Shown here piece by piece: positions 37,254 through 45,229 of a stretch of 64,000 bases of DNA. The stretch is from NCBI GenBank assembly GCA_905479575.1, contig CAJQNB010000032.1:62001-126000 (forward strand), given 5' to 3'. The notes under the pieces were generated by a model. It was not told the DNA's origin, did no database searches, and worked only from the letters and a program-made list of their open reading frames with translations. The stretch comes from an uncultured Pseudophaeobacter sp. Its GTDB lineage: Bacteria; Pseudomonadota; Alphaproteobacteria; Rhodobacterales; Rhodobacteraceae. Made by a program: the position numbers and the translations under genes. How positions within the stretch are numbered: the first letter of the stretch is position 1; each line of letters opens with the position of its first letter.

Positions 37254-39317
37254 ATGAATCCATGGGGTGCCTTTATGAGCAGCGATCCTCTCGTCATCTT
37301 TACGCCATCGGGCAAGCGCGGTCATTTCCCGGTTGGGACGCCCGTTTTGACGGCCGCACGGCAATTGGGCGTAGATCTCGATTCTGTCTGCGGCGGGCGT
37401 GGCATCTGCTCGAAATGCCAGATCACCCCCTCCTATGGCGAGTTCTCCAAACACGGGGTGACGGTGGCCGATGATGCCCTGACCGAGTGGAACAAGGTTG
37501 AACAGCGCTACAAGGATAAGCGCGGCTTGATTGATGGCCGCCGGTTGGGCTGTCAGGCTCAGGTTCAGGGGGATGTCGTGATTGACGTCCCGCCCGAAAG
37601 CCAGGTGCACCGGCAGGTGGTGCGCAAACGCGCCGAAGCCCGCGATATCACCATGAACCCCTCGACCCGGCTGTTTTATGTCGAGGTGGAAGAACCCGAC
37701 ATGCACAAGCCCTCGGGCGATATGGAGCGGCTGATCGAAGCGCTCGACAGCCAATGGCAGCTCAAGAATGTCAAAACCGACCTGCACATCCTGCAAAGCC
37801 TGCAGCCTGCCCTGCGCAAAGGCAAATGGAAGGTCACCGTGGCGGTGCATCTGGGCGACGAGAGCAACCCGCCCAAGATCATGCATATCTGGCCTGGCTA
37901 TTACGAAGGCTCCCTCTACGGGCTGGCGGTTGATCTGGGCTCCACCACCATTGCAGCGCATCTGTGCGATCTGATCAGCGGCGAAGTCATCGCCTCTTCC
38001 GGTATTATGAACCCACAGATCCGCTTTGGTGAGGATCTGATGAGCCGGGTTTCCTATTCGATGATGAACGAGGGCGGCGATCAGGAGATGACCCGCGCAG
38101 TGCGTGAGGGCATGAATGCCCTGTTCACCCAGATCGCTGCCGAGGCCGAGATCGACAAGAATCTGATCGTGGATGCGGTTTTTGTCTGCAACCCGGTGAT
38201 GCACCACCTGTTCCTGGGCATTGATCCCTTTGAACTGGGACAGGCGCCTTTTGCCCTGGCCACCTCGGATTCGCTCGCCCTGCGCGCCACTGAACTGGAT
38301 CTCAACATCCACCCCGCGGCCCGTGTCTACCTGCTGCCCTGCATCGCCGGCCACGTGGGTGCAGATGCAGCCGCCGTTGCCCTGTCTGAAGCGCCGGACA
38401 AATCCGAAGATCTGGTGCTGGTGGTTGATGTGGGCACCAATGCCGAAATCCTGCTGGGCGACAAGACCAAGGTCCTCGCCTGTTCCTCCCCCACCGGTCC
38501 CGCTTTTGAAGGCGCGCAGATCTCCAGCGGTCAGCGGGCCGCCCCTGGGGCCATTGAACGACTGGAAATCAACCCAGAGACCAAAGAGCCACGCTTTCGC
38601 GTCATCGGGTCTGAGATCTGGTCCGATGAAGAGGGCTTTGATGCTGCCATTGCCACCACTGGCATCACCGGCATCTGTGGCTCTGGCATCATCGAGGCCA
38701 TTGCTGAAATGCGCATGGCCGGGGTTTTGGACGCCTCCGGCCTGATTGGCTCGGCAGAGCAGACCGGCACGCCCCGCTGTGTCCAGGATGGCCGCACCAA
38801 TGCCTATCTGGTTTGGGATGGCAGCGCCGAAGGCGGACCCAAGATCACCATCACCAACCCAGACATTCGCGCCATTCAGATGGCCAAGGCGGCGCTCTAC
38901 TCTGGGGCGCGTCTGTTGATGGACAAATTTGGCGTCGACACTGTTGACCGGGTGGTACTGGCTGGCGCCTTTGGGGCGCATATTTCCGCCAAACACGCCA
39001 TGGTTCTGGGCATGATCCCCGATTGCCCCATCGACAAGGTCACCAGCGCCGGCAATGCCGCGGGCACCGGCGCCCGCATTGCCCTGCTCAACACCAAGGC
39101 CCGCAGCGAAATCGAACAAACCGTCCGCCGGATTGAAAAAATCGAAACCGCTGTCGAGCCGCGGTTCCAGGAGCATTTTGTCAATGCCTCGGCAATCCCC
39201 AACTCGAAAGAGCCTTTCCCAATTCTGGCCTCGATTTTGACCCTGCCCGAGGTCAACTTCAACACCGGCGGCAGCGACGGCCCCGCAGGCGGGCGGCGGC
39301 GGCGGCGGCGCGGCTAA
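37254..39317 (+). CDS. RACo-type corrinoid-activation protein (2Fe-2S ferredoxin + ASKHA domain)
   Basis: 687 residues. An N-terminal 2Fe-2S domain has Cys46, Cys52, Cys55 and Cys100 (CX5CX2C...C), followed by a linker and an ASKHA ATPase domain (GLAVDLGSTTIAAHLCD, VLVVDVGTNAEILLGD, ITGICGSGIIEA, VVLAGAFGAHISAKHA). RACo proteins use ATP to reduce inactive Co(II) corrinoid back to Co(I), so a corrinoid methyltransferase system is implied; the MttB homologue at 9812 is the obvious candidate. ATG 37254 has GGAGG upstream. The C-terminus is six Arg encoded by a CGG repeat. Confidence 0.85.
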   Translation: MNPWGAFMSSDPLVIFTPSGKRGHFPVGTPVLTAARQLGVDLDSVCGGRGICSKCQITPSYGEFSKHGVTVADDALTEWNKVEQRYKDKRGLIDGRRLGCQAQVQGDVVIDVPPESQVHRQVVRKRAEARDITMNPSTRLFYVEVEEPDMHKPSGDMERLIEALDSQWQLKNVKTDLHILQSLQPALRKGKWKVTVAVHLGDESNPPKIMHIWPGYYEGSLYGLAVDLGSTTIAAHLCDLISGEVIASSGIMNPQIRFGEDLMSRVSYSMMNEGGDQEMTRAVREGMNALFTQIAAEAEIDKNLIVDAVFVCNPVMHHLFLGIDPFELGQAPFALATSDSLALRATELDLNIHPAARVYLLPCIAGHVGADAAAVALSEAPDKSEDLVLVVDVGTNAEILLGDKTKVLACSSPTGPAFEGAQISSGQRAAPGAIERLEINPETKEPRFRVIGSEIWSDEEGFDAAIATTGITGICGSGIIEAIAEMRMAGVLDASGLIGSAEQTGTPRCVQDGRTNAYLVWDGSAEGGPKITITNPDIRAIQMAKAALYSGARLLMDKFGVDTVDRVVLAGAFGAHISAKHAMVLGMIPDCPIDKVTSAGNAAGTGARIALLNTKARSEIEQTVRRIEKIETAVEPRFQEHFVNASAIPNSKEPFPILASILTLPEVNFNTGGSDGPAGGRRRRRRG
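39296..39314. repeat. CGG trinucleotide repeat at the 3' end of the RACo-type gene
   Basis: About six CGG/CGC units encode the poly-Arg C-terminus, one Gly codon before the TAA stop. Slippage would alter the Arg count in steps of three bases. Confidence 0.6.
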
Positions 39318-39351
39318 CACGTCAAGGTTGTTCAAAAGCCTGAAAGATGAT

Positions 39352-39380
39352 AGCTTTCCGGGGATTTTTCTCGGAAAGCT
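39352..39380. promoter_or_regulatory. Inverted repeat just before the DUF2235 start
   Basis: AGCTTTCCG and CGGAAAGCT flank an 11-base spacer and end 5 bases before the ATG at 39386. It has no T-run. It could be an operator overlapping the ribosome site, or an mRNA hairpin limiting translation. Confidence 0.4.
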
Positions 39381-39385
39381 TATTC

Positions 39386-40600
39386 ATGTCACGCAAATTG
39401 ATTATCTGCCTGGATGGTACCGGAAACGAGGTCGAACAGAACGAAAGCAATATTCTGCGGCTCTACAAGTGCCTGAAACACAACGAAAATCAACTTGTCT
39501 ATTATGAACCGGGCGTTGGCACGCTTTCGACCCGCCCCTTTGCCGAAAGCCTGTTTGCCAAAACCAAACTGGTGGCAGGCCTGGCCTTTGGCTGGGGGCT
39601 GCATGCCAATGTGCTGCATGCCTATTCCTTCCTGTGCGAAAACTACCGCGAAGGCGACAGGCTCTACTTTTTTGGCTATTCACGCGGGGCCTATACCGCG
39701 CGCGTCCTGGCTGGTTTCATCAACGATTTCGGCCTCGTCGCCCCGCATGAACTGCACCTGATCGGTCCAGTATTCAAAGCCTGGCGAAAACTGCGCCAGG
39801 ATGGGCCCAATGAACAGTTCGCTCCGTTGCGGATATCTGAGCAGTTTTTCCACCTGCGCCGGGTTCCCATCCGGTTTCTGGGGCTTTGGGATACGGTCAG
39901 TTCAATGATCCGCATTCGGCTGCAAAAAGACACCTTTATCGAATTCGGCACCCACTCCAGCGTCGACGAAAACCCATCAGTCAAAGCCGTGCGCCATGTG
40001 CTTTCAATTGATGAGACCCGCTGCTTTTTCCGCCAACAGATGTGGCAAGAAGGACAAGAATACCACGGCACCCGGTTTCGCAGCAAAACGAACCCGGACC
40101 CTCAGGATGTAAAACAGGTCTGGTTTCCCGGCACCCATACCGATGTCGCAGGTAGTGTGCCAGAAGCAGAGGCCGGGCTGGCCAAACAAACCATGCAATG
40201 GATGCGACAGGAGCTTGACGCGCTGAGCGTCGACAGTCTCGAGTTTCGTGAGCAGTACTATGACCGCTATGTGCTTGGCAAAAAGGACAAAGTGACTGAG
40301 CGCATGAACCTAAAAGTCTCACACCCCAGCGCCAAAGCCCCATTGCACAGTCAGATGAAACTACGCAAACTCTGGCCAATTCTGGAACTTTTCCCCCGCC
40401 TGGTGCGCCGCAGCAATTGGCCCGCTCAAAAGGGGCTTCTTGGCTATTACCTGCCACTGGCCCAGTATCGCCATATCCCCGACGACGCCCATATTCACCC
40501 CTCCGCCTTCATGCGCCGCGCCGATCCTGCTTTGCGCTATAACCCAAAAAACCTCCGCAGCTTCACCCCACCAAAAGAGGACCCCGAAAACCCGGTTTGA
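39386..40600 (+). CDS. DUF2235 domain-containing alpha/beta hydrolase
   Basis: 404 residues. The family start MSRKLIICLDGTGNEVEQNESN and the elbow GYSRG (97-101, Ser99) are clear, with VWFPGTHTDVAGS containing the catalytic Asp/His segment. DUF2235 proteins include type VI effector phospholipases (Tle-like), but this one has no linked type VI genes and no signal peptide, so a housekeeping cytoplasmic lipase or peptidase-like role is just as likely. It follows the RACo-type gene by 68 bases. Confidence 0.85.
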   Translation: MSRKLIICLDGTGNEVEQNESNILRLYKCLKHNENQLVYYEPGVGTLSTRPFAESLFAKTKLVAGLAFGWGLHANVLHAYSFLCENYREGDRLYFFGYSRGAYTARVLAGFINDFGLVAPHELHLIGPVFKAWRKLRQDGPNEQFAPLRISEQFFHLRRVPIRFLGLWDTVSSMIRIRLQKDTFIEFGTHSSVDENPSVKAVRHVLSIDETRCFFRQQMWQEGQEYHGTRFRSKTNPDPQDVKQVWFPGTHTDVAGSVPEAEAGLAKQTMQWMRQELDALSVDSLEFREQYYDRYVLGKKDKVTERMNLKVSHPSAKAPLHSQMKLRKLWPILELFPRLVRRSNWPAQKGLLGYYLPLAQYRHIPDDAHIHPSAFMRRADPALRYNPKNLRSFTPPKEDPENPV

Positions 40601-40644
40601 GCATATTGACCTCACCGGTGGCATTGGGTAGCAAGGCCCCAAGG

Positions 40645-40718
40645 GCGGGTATGGTGAAAAGGTATCACGGCAGCTTCCCAAGCTTTAGTTACGAGTTCGA
40701 TTCTCGTTACCCGCTCCA
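40645..40718 (+). tRNA. tRNA-Gly (anticodon CCC)
   Basis: 74 bases including encoded CCA. Acceptor GCGGGTA pairs with TACCCGC, the D-arm is GTGA/TCAC, the anticodon loop TTCCCAA gives CCC, and the T-arm is ACGAG-TTCGATT-CTCGT. The anticodon stem GCAGC/GCTTT carries one mismatch and one G-T pair in five, weaker than normal. All other elements are intact. Confidence 0.93.
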
Positions 40719-40904
40719 TAAATTATCCAATGCTTGGCTTTCACCTGACCGCCGCACCTTTACGCGCCCGTTTGCTGGCTCGCCGTTAGCTGTTCTGCCC
40801 CTCCTCCGACACCGCTGAAAACGGGCCATTTCAAGACGCTGGCGACGCGGCGGCACGAAACAGGTCTCTTGCCTTTTGTGCCTTGGGCGGTTTAGCGCAG
40901 GGGT

Positions 40905-41384
40905 ATGGATTTACGATTTCTCACACCGCTCAGCGCGGATGAACAACGCGCGCAGGGGCTGGACCAGCCTAAGCCAATGGCCCTGGCCGATCGGGTCCGG
41001 TTTTCCGAGCTCGATATACTGCGTCACGTCAACAACAAGGCCTACTTGGGCTGGTTTGAAACCGCCCGTGTCACCTATTTCGACAAGTTCTGCGCCAAGC
41101 ATTTTGAAGGCAGGCCAGCGCCGCGCACCGTCTTGCGCAATGCCAATGTGCACTACATGCGGGAAATGGTGCTGGATGAGCCCTATATTACCACCGCGCG
41201 CTGCGTTTCGTTTCGCAACAGCTCATATGTCATGGAACAACAGATCTGGTCCGATGGGCTGCGGGCAAGCCTTGAGGCGGTCATGGTGCTGCGCAGCCCC
41301 GATGGCAGCGCCGGGTACCCGCTCCCCGACAGCTTGAAGCAGCAGTTTGTCAACCTGGATGGAGCAGCCCCTGCAGGGGGATAG
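40905..41384 (+). CDS. Acyl-CoA thioesterase, hotdog fold
   Basis: 159 residues. 4HBT-type thioesterase: FSELDILRHVNNKAYLGWFETARVTYFD contains the catalytic Asp/Asn segment, and the rest follows the YbgC/FadM-like pattern (NVHYMREMVLDEPYITTARCV). It hydrolyses acyl-CoA. Starts at ATG 40905. It stands alone after the tRNA gene. Confidence 0.85.
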   Translation: MDLRFLTPLSADEQRAQGLDQPKPMALADRVRFSELDILRHVNNKAYLGWFETARVTYFDKFCAKHFEGRPAPRTVLRNANVHYMREMVLDEPYITTARCVSFRNSSYVMEQQIWSDGLRASLEAVMVLRSPDGSAGYPLPDSLKQQFVNLDGAAPAGG

Positions 41385-41419
41385 TCTGCAGGGGCATTGT
41401 CTGGAAGGGGCGGCTATTT

Positions 41420-42091
41420 CTACGGAGCCCAGTGCACCCTCATTTCGGTCAAGACCGCTTGAATTGGGGCCTGTTCAGGCGGCAGCGAAAGCGCCTTCTC
41501 CAGCGCCCGTCTCTTGGCCTCCCCGTAGATTACCAGATGTTTGGACAGCGCTCCGTTCAACACTGGGGCTGACAGGCTGACGCGGGGTTCTGGCTGGCTG
41601 TCAGGGCGCAGCACGCACAGGATTGGCGCATCAGCGGCCAAGGCCTGTTCCACCCCTTCTACGCCGGGAAACAGCGAGGCGGTATGCATGTCCTCTCCCA
41701 TCCCCAGCAGCACAACCGAAAGCGGCAGGTTGGGGGCAATCTGGGCTTCAACCTCCGCCAGAACCTCTTCGGGCTCTCTGGCGGGGACATGAAAGGGCAG
41801 GAAATGCGCCGCCGAAGCCCGGTCCGTCAGCAAACGTTCGCGGATCAGACGGGCATTGGAGCGGTCACTTTCCAGTGCCACCCAGCGTTCATCCGTGGCC
41901 ATGACATTGACCCGCTTCCAGTCCAGATCGGCGGCGCAAAGATCGTCAAAAATCGGCGCCGGTGAGGTTCCGCCCGCCACAGCAAGCGCAGCGATATCGT
42001 GATGCAGAAGATGCATTTTCAGATCTCCGGCGATCGCGTTGGCCACATCAATTGCCAACATGTCACGGTCTGGATATTCGCTAATATTCAT
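41420..42091 (-). CDS. pgl: 6-phosphogluconolactonase
   Basis: 223 residues. It hydrolyses 6-phosphogluconolactone, the second step of the oxidative pentose phosphate/Entner-Doudoroff route. The substrate segments VAGGTSPAPIFDDL, VNVMATDERWV and LLGMGEDMHTASLFPG are in place. ATG 42091 overlaps the zwf stop by 4 bases, a conserved zwf-pgl pairing. Confidence 0.93.
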   Translation of the reverse strand: MNISEYPDRDMLAIDVANAIAGDLKMHLLHHDIAALAVAGGTSPAPIFDDLCAADLDWKRVNVMATDERWVALESDRSNARLIRERLLTDRASAAHFLPFHVPAREPEEVLAEVEAQIAPNLPLSVVLLGMGEDMHTASLFPGVEGVEQALAADAPILCVLRPDSQPEPRVSLSAPVLNGALSKHLVIYGEAKRRALEKALSLPPEQAPIQAVLTEMRVHWAP

Positions 42092-43566
42092 GGGTTTATC
42101 CCTCTCCACTCACGTTGATCGCGACGCAATAACAGATCCGAATCTCCAGGTCCTGCACTGCCACTTTCATAAGGTTTGGGAACATCCCCCCGCGCCTGCC
42201 AACCGGCAATAATCGGATCAGTCCAGCCCCAGGCAGCTTCGACCTCATCGCCGCGCATAAACAGCGTCTGGTTGCCGCGCACCACATCCATAATCAGCCG
42301 CTCATAGGCATCCGCAGGCTCGCTCCCCTCCGGCCCCAAGGCCTCAGCAAAGCTCATATCCAGCGGTACATCCATCAGGCGCATCCCCCCCGGCCCCGGC
42401 TCTTTGATGGTGACGCTCAGGGTGATGCCCTCATTGGGTTGCAGGCGGATTTTCAGATGGTTGGCATGACGCCCCGCCTCTTCGCCAAAAATGGAATGCG
42501 GCGCATCCTTGAACATCACATTGATCACCGAGGAACGCGCCTTGAGCCGCTTTCCCGTGCGCAGGTAGAACGGCGTCCCGGCCCAACGCCAATTGCTGAT
42601 ATGGGTCTTGAGCGCGATATAGCTTTCGGTGCTACTGCGTTGATTGCCAACGGTTTCACGGTAATTCAAATCGCGCCCAACCGCCCCCGGCGCGGGCGCA
42701 TATTGTCCACGCACGATGTGATAGGGCTCCACCGGATCCAGGGCACGGATCACTTTGAGCTTTTCGTCGCGGACGGCGTCGGGATCAAACTTTGCCGGCG
42801 GCTCCATGGCGATGAGGCACAAAAGCTGCATCAGATGGTTCTGCGTCATGTCCCGCATCGCACCGGCGCGTTCATAGTAGTCTTCGCGCCCCAACACCCC
42901 GACGGTTTCCGCCACGGTGATCTGAATGTGATCAACATACTGGCTGTTCCAAAGCGGCTCGAACAACATATTGCCAAACCGCACCGCCATCAGGTTTTGC
43001 ACCGTTTCCTTGCCAAGATAGTGGTCGATCCGGTAAATCTGCCCCTCGTCAAAATGGCTGGCCAGGGTCCGGTTCAGATCCCGCGCCGAGGCAAGATCGT
43101 GGCCAAAGGGCTTTTCCACCACTATACGGGTCGCGGCACTGGTTAAACCATAGCTGTGCAGACGCTCTGCCAGGGGTTCAAACAGCGCCGGGCCAACCGA
43201 GAAATAGAACACCTGCACCCGCTCGTCCCCGCCGCGCCCAGACAGGCGCTCACAGAGCGCAGGCCAGCCGGTCTCTGCGCTCCCATCCAGCGGCACATAG
43301 GTCACCAGCTGTAAAAACGCGGCAAGAACGTTGGCGTCACAGAGCGCATCATTGGTGATCTTCTTCAGGTCCGCCGCCAGCTTGTCGCGATACTCGGCAA
43401 TCGAATACTCTGATCGTGCGGCGCCAATAATCCGGGTGCCATCAGGAATTTGCCCGGCGCAGAACCTGCGAAACAGGGCCGGCAAAATCTTGCGTCGGGC
43501 CAAATCGCCTGTTGCTCCAAACACCACCAGGTCAAAAGGGTCGACCGGAATGACACGAGATACCAT
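42088..43566 (-). CDS. zwf: Glucose-6-phosphate 1-dehydrogenase
   Basis: 492 residues. The NADP site VFGATGDLARRKILPALF, the catalytic RIDHYLGKETVQNLMAVRF with its Lys/His, and KPFGHD are present. ATG 43566 (MVSRVIPVDPFDLV) is favoured; a TTG four codons earlier is an alternative. It is coupled to pgl. With no edd/eda next to it, Entner-Doudoroff genes must lie elsewhere. Confidence 0.96.
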   Translation of the reverse strand: MVSRVIPVDPFDLVVFGATGDLARRKILPALFRRFCAGQIPDGTRIIGAARSEYSIAEYRDKLAADLKKITNDALCDANVLAAFLQLVTYVPLDGSAETGWPALCERLSGRGGDERVQVFYFSVGPALFEPLAERLHSYGLTSAATRIVVEKPFGHDLASARDLNRTLASHFDEGQIYRIDHYLGKETVQNLMAVRFGNMLFEPLWNSQYVDHIQITVAETVGVLGREDYYERAGAMRDMTQNHLMQLLCLIAMEPPAKFDPDAVRDEKLKVIRALDPVEPYHIVRGQYAPAPGAVGRDLNYRETVGNQRSSTESYIALKTHISNWRWAGTPFYLRTGKRLKARSSVINVMFKDAPHSIFGEEAGRHANHLKIRLQPNEGITLSVTIKEPGPGGMRLMDVPLDMSFAEALGPEGSEPADAYERLIMDVVRGNQTLFMRGDEVEAAWGWTDPIIAGWQARGDVPKPYESGSAGPGDSDLLLRRDQREWRGINP

Positions 43567-43712
43567 CTTGTTTTCCAACTTCCTGCAGCGACACTGTGCC
43601 GGTTCCGGGGGCGCACCATCACTTCCCTGTCATCAAGACCTGTGGCGGCTTTTCATTTTCCACCATTATAAGCTAGCTTCCAGCGAAAGAAACTGTCCGA
43701 GGGTGCTTAAGT

Positions 43713-44666
43713 GTGAAAGATCTAACCAGCCCAACCGCCAATATCGGGAAATTCAAAGACAGTCAGGTGACAGCGGATGGGTCCGAACGCGCCTCCGTCG
43801 CACTGAGCAATCCTGAAACCCTGTGGTTCAACACCGGCACCCTGTGCAATATCGAGTGTGAGAACTGCTATATCCTCAGCTCCCCCACCAATGATGCGCT
43901 GGTCTATCTGAGCGAACCTGAGGTGGGGCAGTATCTCGATCAAATAGCTGAGCGCGCCTGGCCGATCCGCGAAATCGGGTTTACCGGCGGTGAGCCATTT
44001 ATGAACCCGCAGATGATCGCCATGACCAAAACCGCCCTGGCGCGGGGGTTTGAGGTTTTGATCCTGACCAATGCTATGCTGCCGATGATGCGCAAATCCA
44101 TGCGTGCCGGGCTGCAGGAGCTGGAAGCCGCCTACCCCGGCAAGATGACACTGCGGGTGTCGCTGGATCATTTCTCTGCCCAGCATCACGATGAAGAGCG
44201 CGGGTTCGGCAGTTTTGCCAAGACCATCGAAGGCATGTGCTGGTTGCGGGATACGGGCATCAAAATGGCCGTGGCAGGCCGAAGCCTGTGGGGCGAAAGC
44301 GAGGCGGATAGCCGTGCCGGTTTTGCGGCGCTCTATCAGACACACGGATTTGACATTGACGCTCAGAACCCGGGCGCCACGGTGCTGTTTCCCGAAATGG
44401 ACGAAAACGTCGAGGTGCCAGAAATCACCACAGCCTGCTGGGGTATTCTGGATAAATCGCCCAATGACGTGATGTGTGCTTCCTCCCGCATGGTGGTCAA
44501 ACGCAAAGGCGCCGAGACCCCAGTGGTGCTCGCATGTACCCTGCTGCCCTATGCGCCAGAGTTCGAACTGGGCGCGACGCTGGCCGAAGCCGAGGCGCCG
44601 GTGCGGTTGAACCACGCCCATTGCGCCAAGTTTTGCGTTCTGGGCGGCGCCAGCTGTTCCGCCTGA
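43713..44666 (+). CDS. Radical SAM protein of unknown function
   Basis: 317 residues. The radical SAM cluster is Cys45, Cys49, Cys52 (CNIECENC), followed by GFTGGEPFMNP for SAM binding. The C-terminal third has further Cys in CWGILDK, DVMCASSRMVV, LACTLLP and a terminal HCAKFCVLGGASC, consistent with an auxiliary Fe-S cluster in a SPASM/twitch-like domain. It starts at GTG 43713 with GAGGG upstream. No peptide precursor or partner is seen nearby, so substrate is open. Confidence 0.75.
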   Translation: MKDLTSPTANIGKFKDSQVTADGSERASVALSNPETLWFNTGTLCNIECENCYILSSPTNDALVYLSEPEVGQYLDQIAERAWPIREIGFTGGEPFMNPQMIAMTKTALARGFEVLILTNAMLPMMRKSMRAGLQELEAAYPGKMTLRVSLDHFSAQHHDEERGFGSFAKTIEGMCWLRDTGIKMAVAGRSLWGESEADSRAGFAALYQTHGFDIDAQNPGATVLFPEMDENVEVPEITTACWGILDKSPNDVMCASSRMVVKRKGAETPVVLACTLLPYAPEFELGATLAEAEAPVRLNHAHCAKFCVLGGASCSA

Positions 44667-44693
44667 CAGGTGCCTGAGCAACGACAGGCCAGT

Positions 44694-44723
44694 GGTCCGC
44701 CTAGGTAGCAGCACCAGCGGACC
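44694..44723. terminator. Hairpin between radical SAM and usg genes
   Basis: GGTCCGC pairs with GCGGACC over a 16-base loop in the short convergent gap. No T-run; weak or Rho-assisted. Confidence 0.4.
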
Positions 44724-44731
44724 GCCCTCTG

Positions 44732-45001
44732 TCAATGCAGGTTCAAGATACCTTTGACATTGCGCCACTCACCCGGGCTGATCATCTTGCGATGACTGAA
44801 CCGCACCGAATGCAACGGCCCGTCCAGCTCGCGCTGCCAAAATTCGATAAATTTGAACAGGCGCTCATGGTCCGGCGCTAAGTCGTAGTCCTGCCAGACA
44901 TAGGTGTTCAGAACATGGGCATGATCGGGCATGTGATAGGTGAACTCGGCAGTGGTCAACCCATAGCCCTTGAGCATCATTTCGGTACTGTTCATCTCCA
45001 T
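44732..45001 (-). CDS. usg: Usg-like small protein
   Basis: 89 residues. The family pattern GYGLTTAEFTYHMPDHAHVLNTYVWQDYDLAPDHERL and ELDGPLHSVRFSHRKMISPGEW is nearly complete. Usg proteins are small conserved alphaproteobacterial proteins of unknown role, often named after linkage to trp genes. ATG 45001 has AAGGAGG six bases upstream. It diverges from gyrA. Confidence 0.88.
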   Translation of the reverse strand: MEMNSTEMMLKGYGLTTAEFTYHMPDHAHVLNTYVWQDYDLAPDHERLFKFIEFWQRELDGPLHSVRFSHRKMISPGEWRNVKGILNLH

Positions 45002-45110
45002 CTGCGGCCTCCTTTTGAAAGCCCCCCAAGATATAGACTAGCCCGAAACAGGTTAACCACGTGCAAATCCTGATTTCATCCGCACAAACTCCCTCAAAAA
45101 CCCCGCAAAA

Positions 45111-45143
45111 CCAGTACAAAGCCAGTAGAATGCCAGTGCAGAA
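45111..45143. repeat. Three 11-bp direct repeats upstream of gyrA
   Basis: CCAGTACAAAG, CCAGTAGAATG and CCAGTGCAGAA follow one another with an exact 11-base period (starts 45111, 45122, 45133), and a weaker fourth unit (CCGGCAGTTAG) follows. They are about 100 bases before the gyrA start, so a helical-phase binding array is possible. Confidence 0.5.
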
Positions 45144-45155
45144 CCGGCAGTTAGC

Positions 45156-45184
45156 TTGCGCCCTATATGTGCTCTCTGATAGGG
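45156..45184 (+). promoter_or_regulatory. Possible gyrA promoter with inverted repeat
   Basis: TTGCGC, 17 bases, ATAGGG resembles a sigma-70 promoter. CCCTAT (45161-45166) and ATAGGG (45179-45184) form an inverted repeat within the spacer. It lies about 45 bases before the GTG start. Confidence 0.3.
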
Positions 45185-45229
45185 TGCACCAACAAGATAT
45201 AGACCCATAGAAAAGAACGGGCAGCAAAC

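Noticed and set aside
37218-39335. 705-codon open frame on the minus strand antisense to the RACo-type gene
   Set aside because: It mirrors the GC-rich codon pattern of a real gene, has no ribosome site, and its product shows no family features.
39386-40600. Type VI effector (Tle-like lipase) assignment
   Set aside because: The DUF2235 family includes such effectors, but no type VI, immunity or VgrG genes are nearby.
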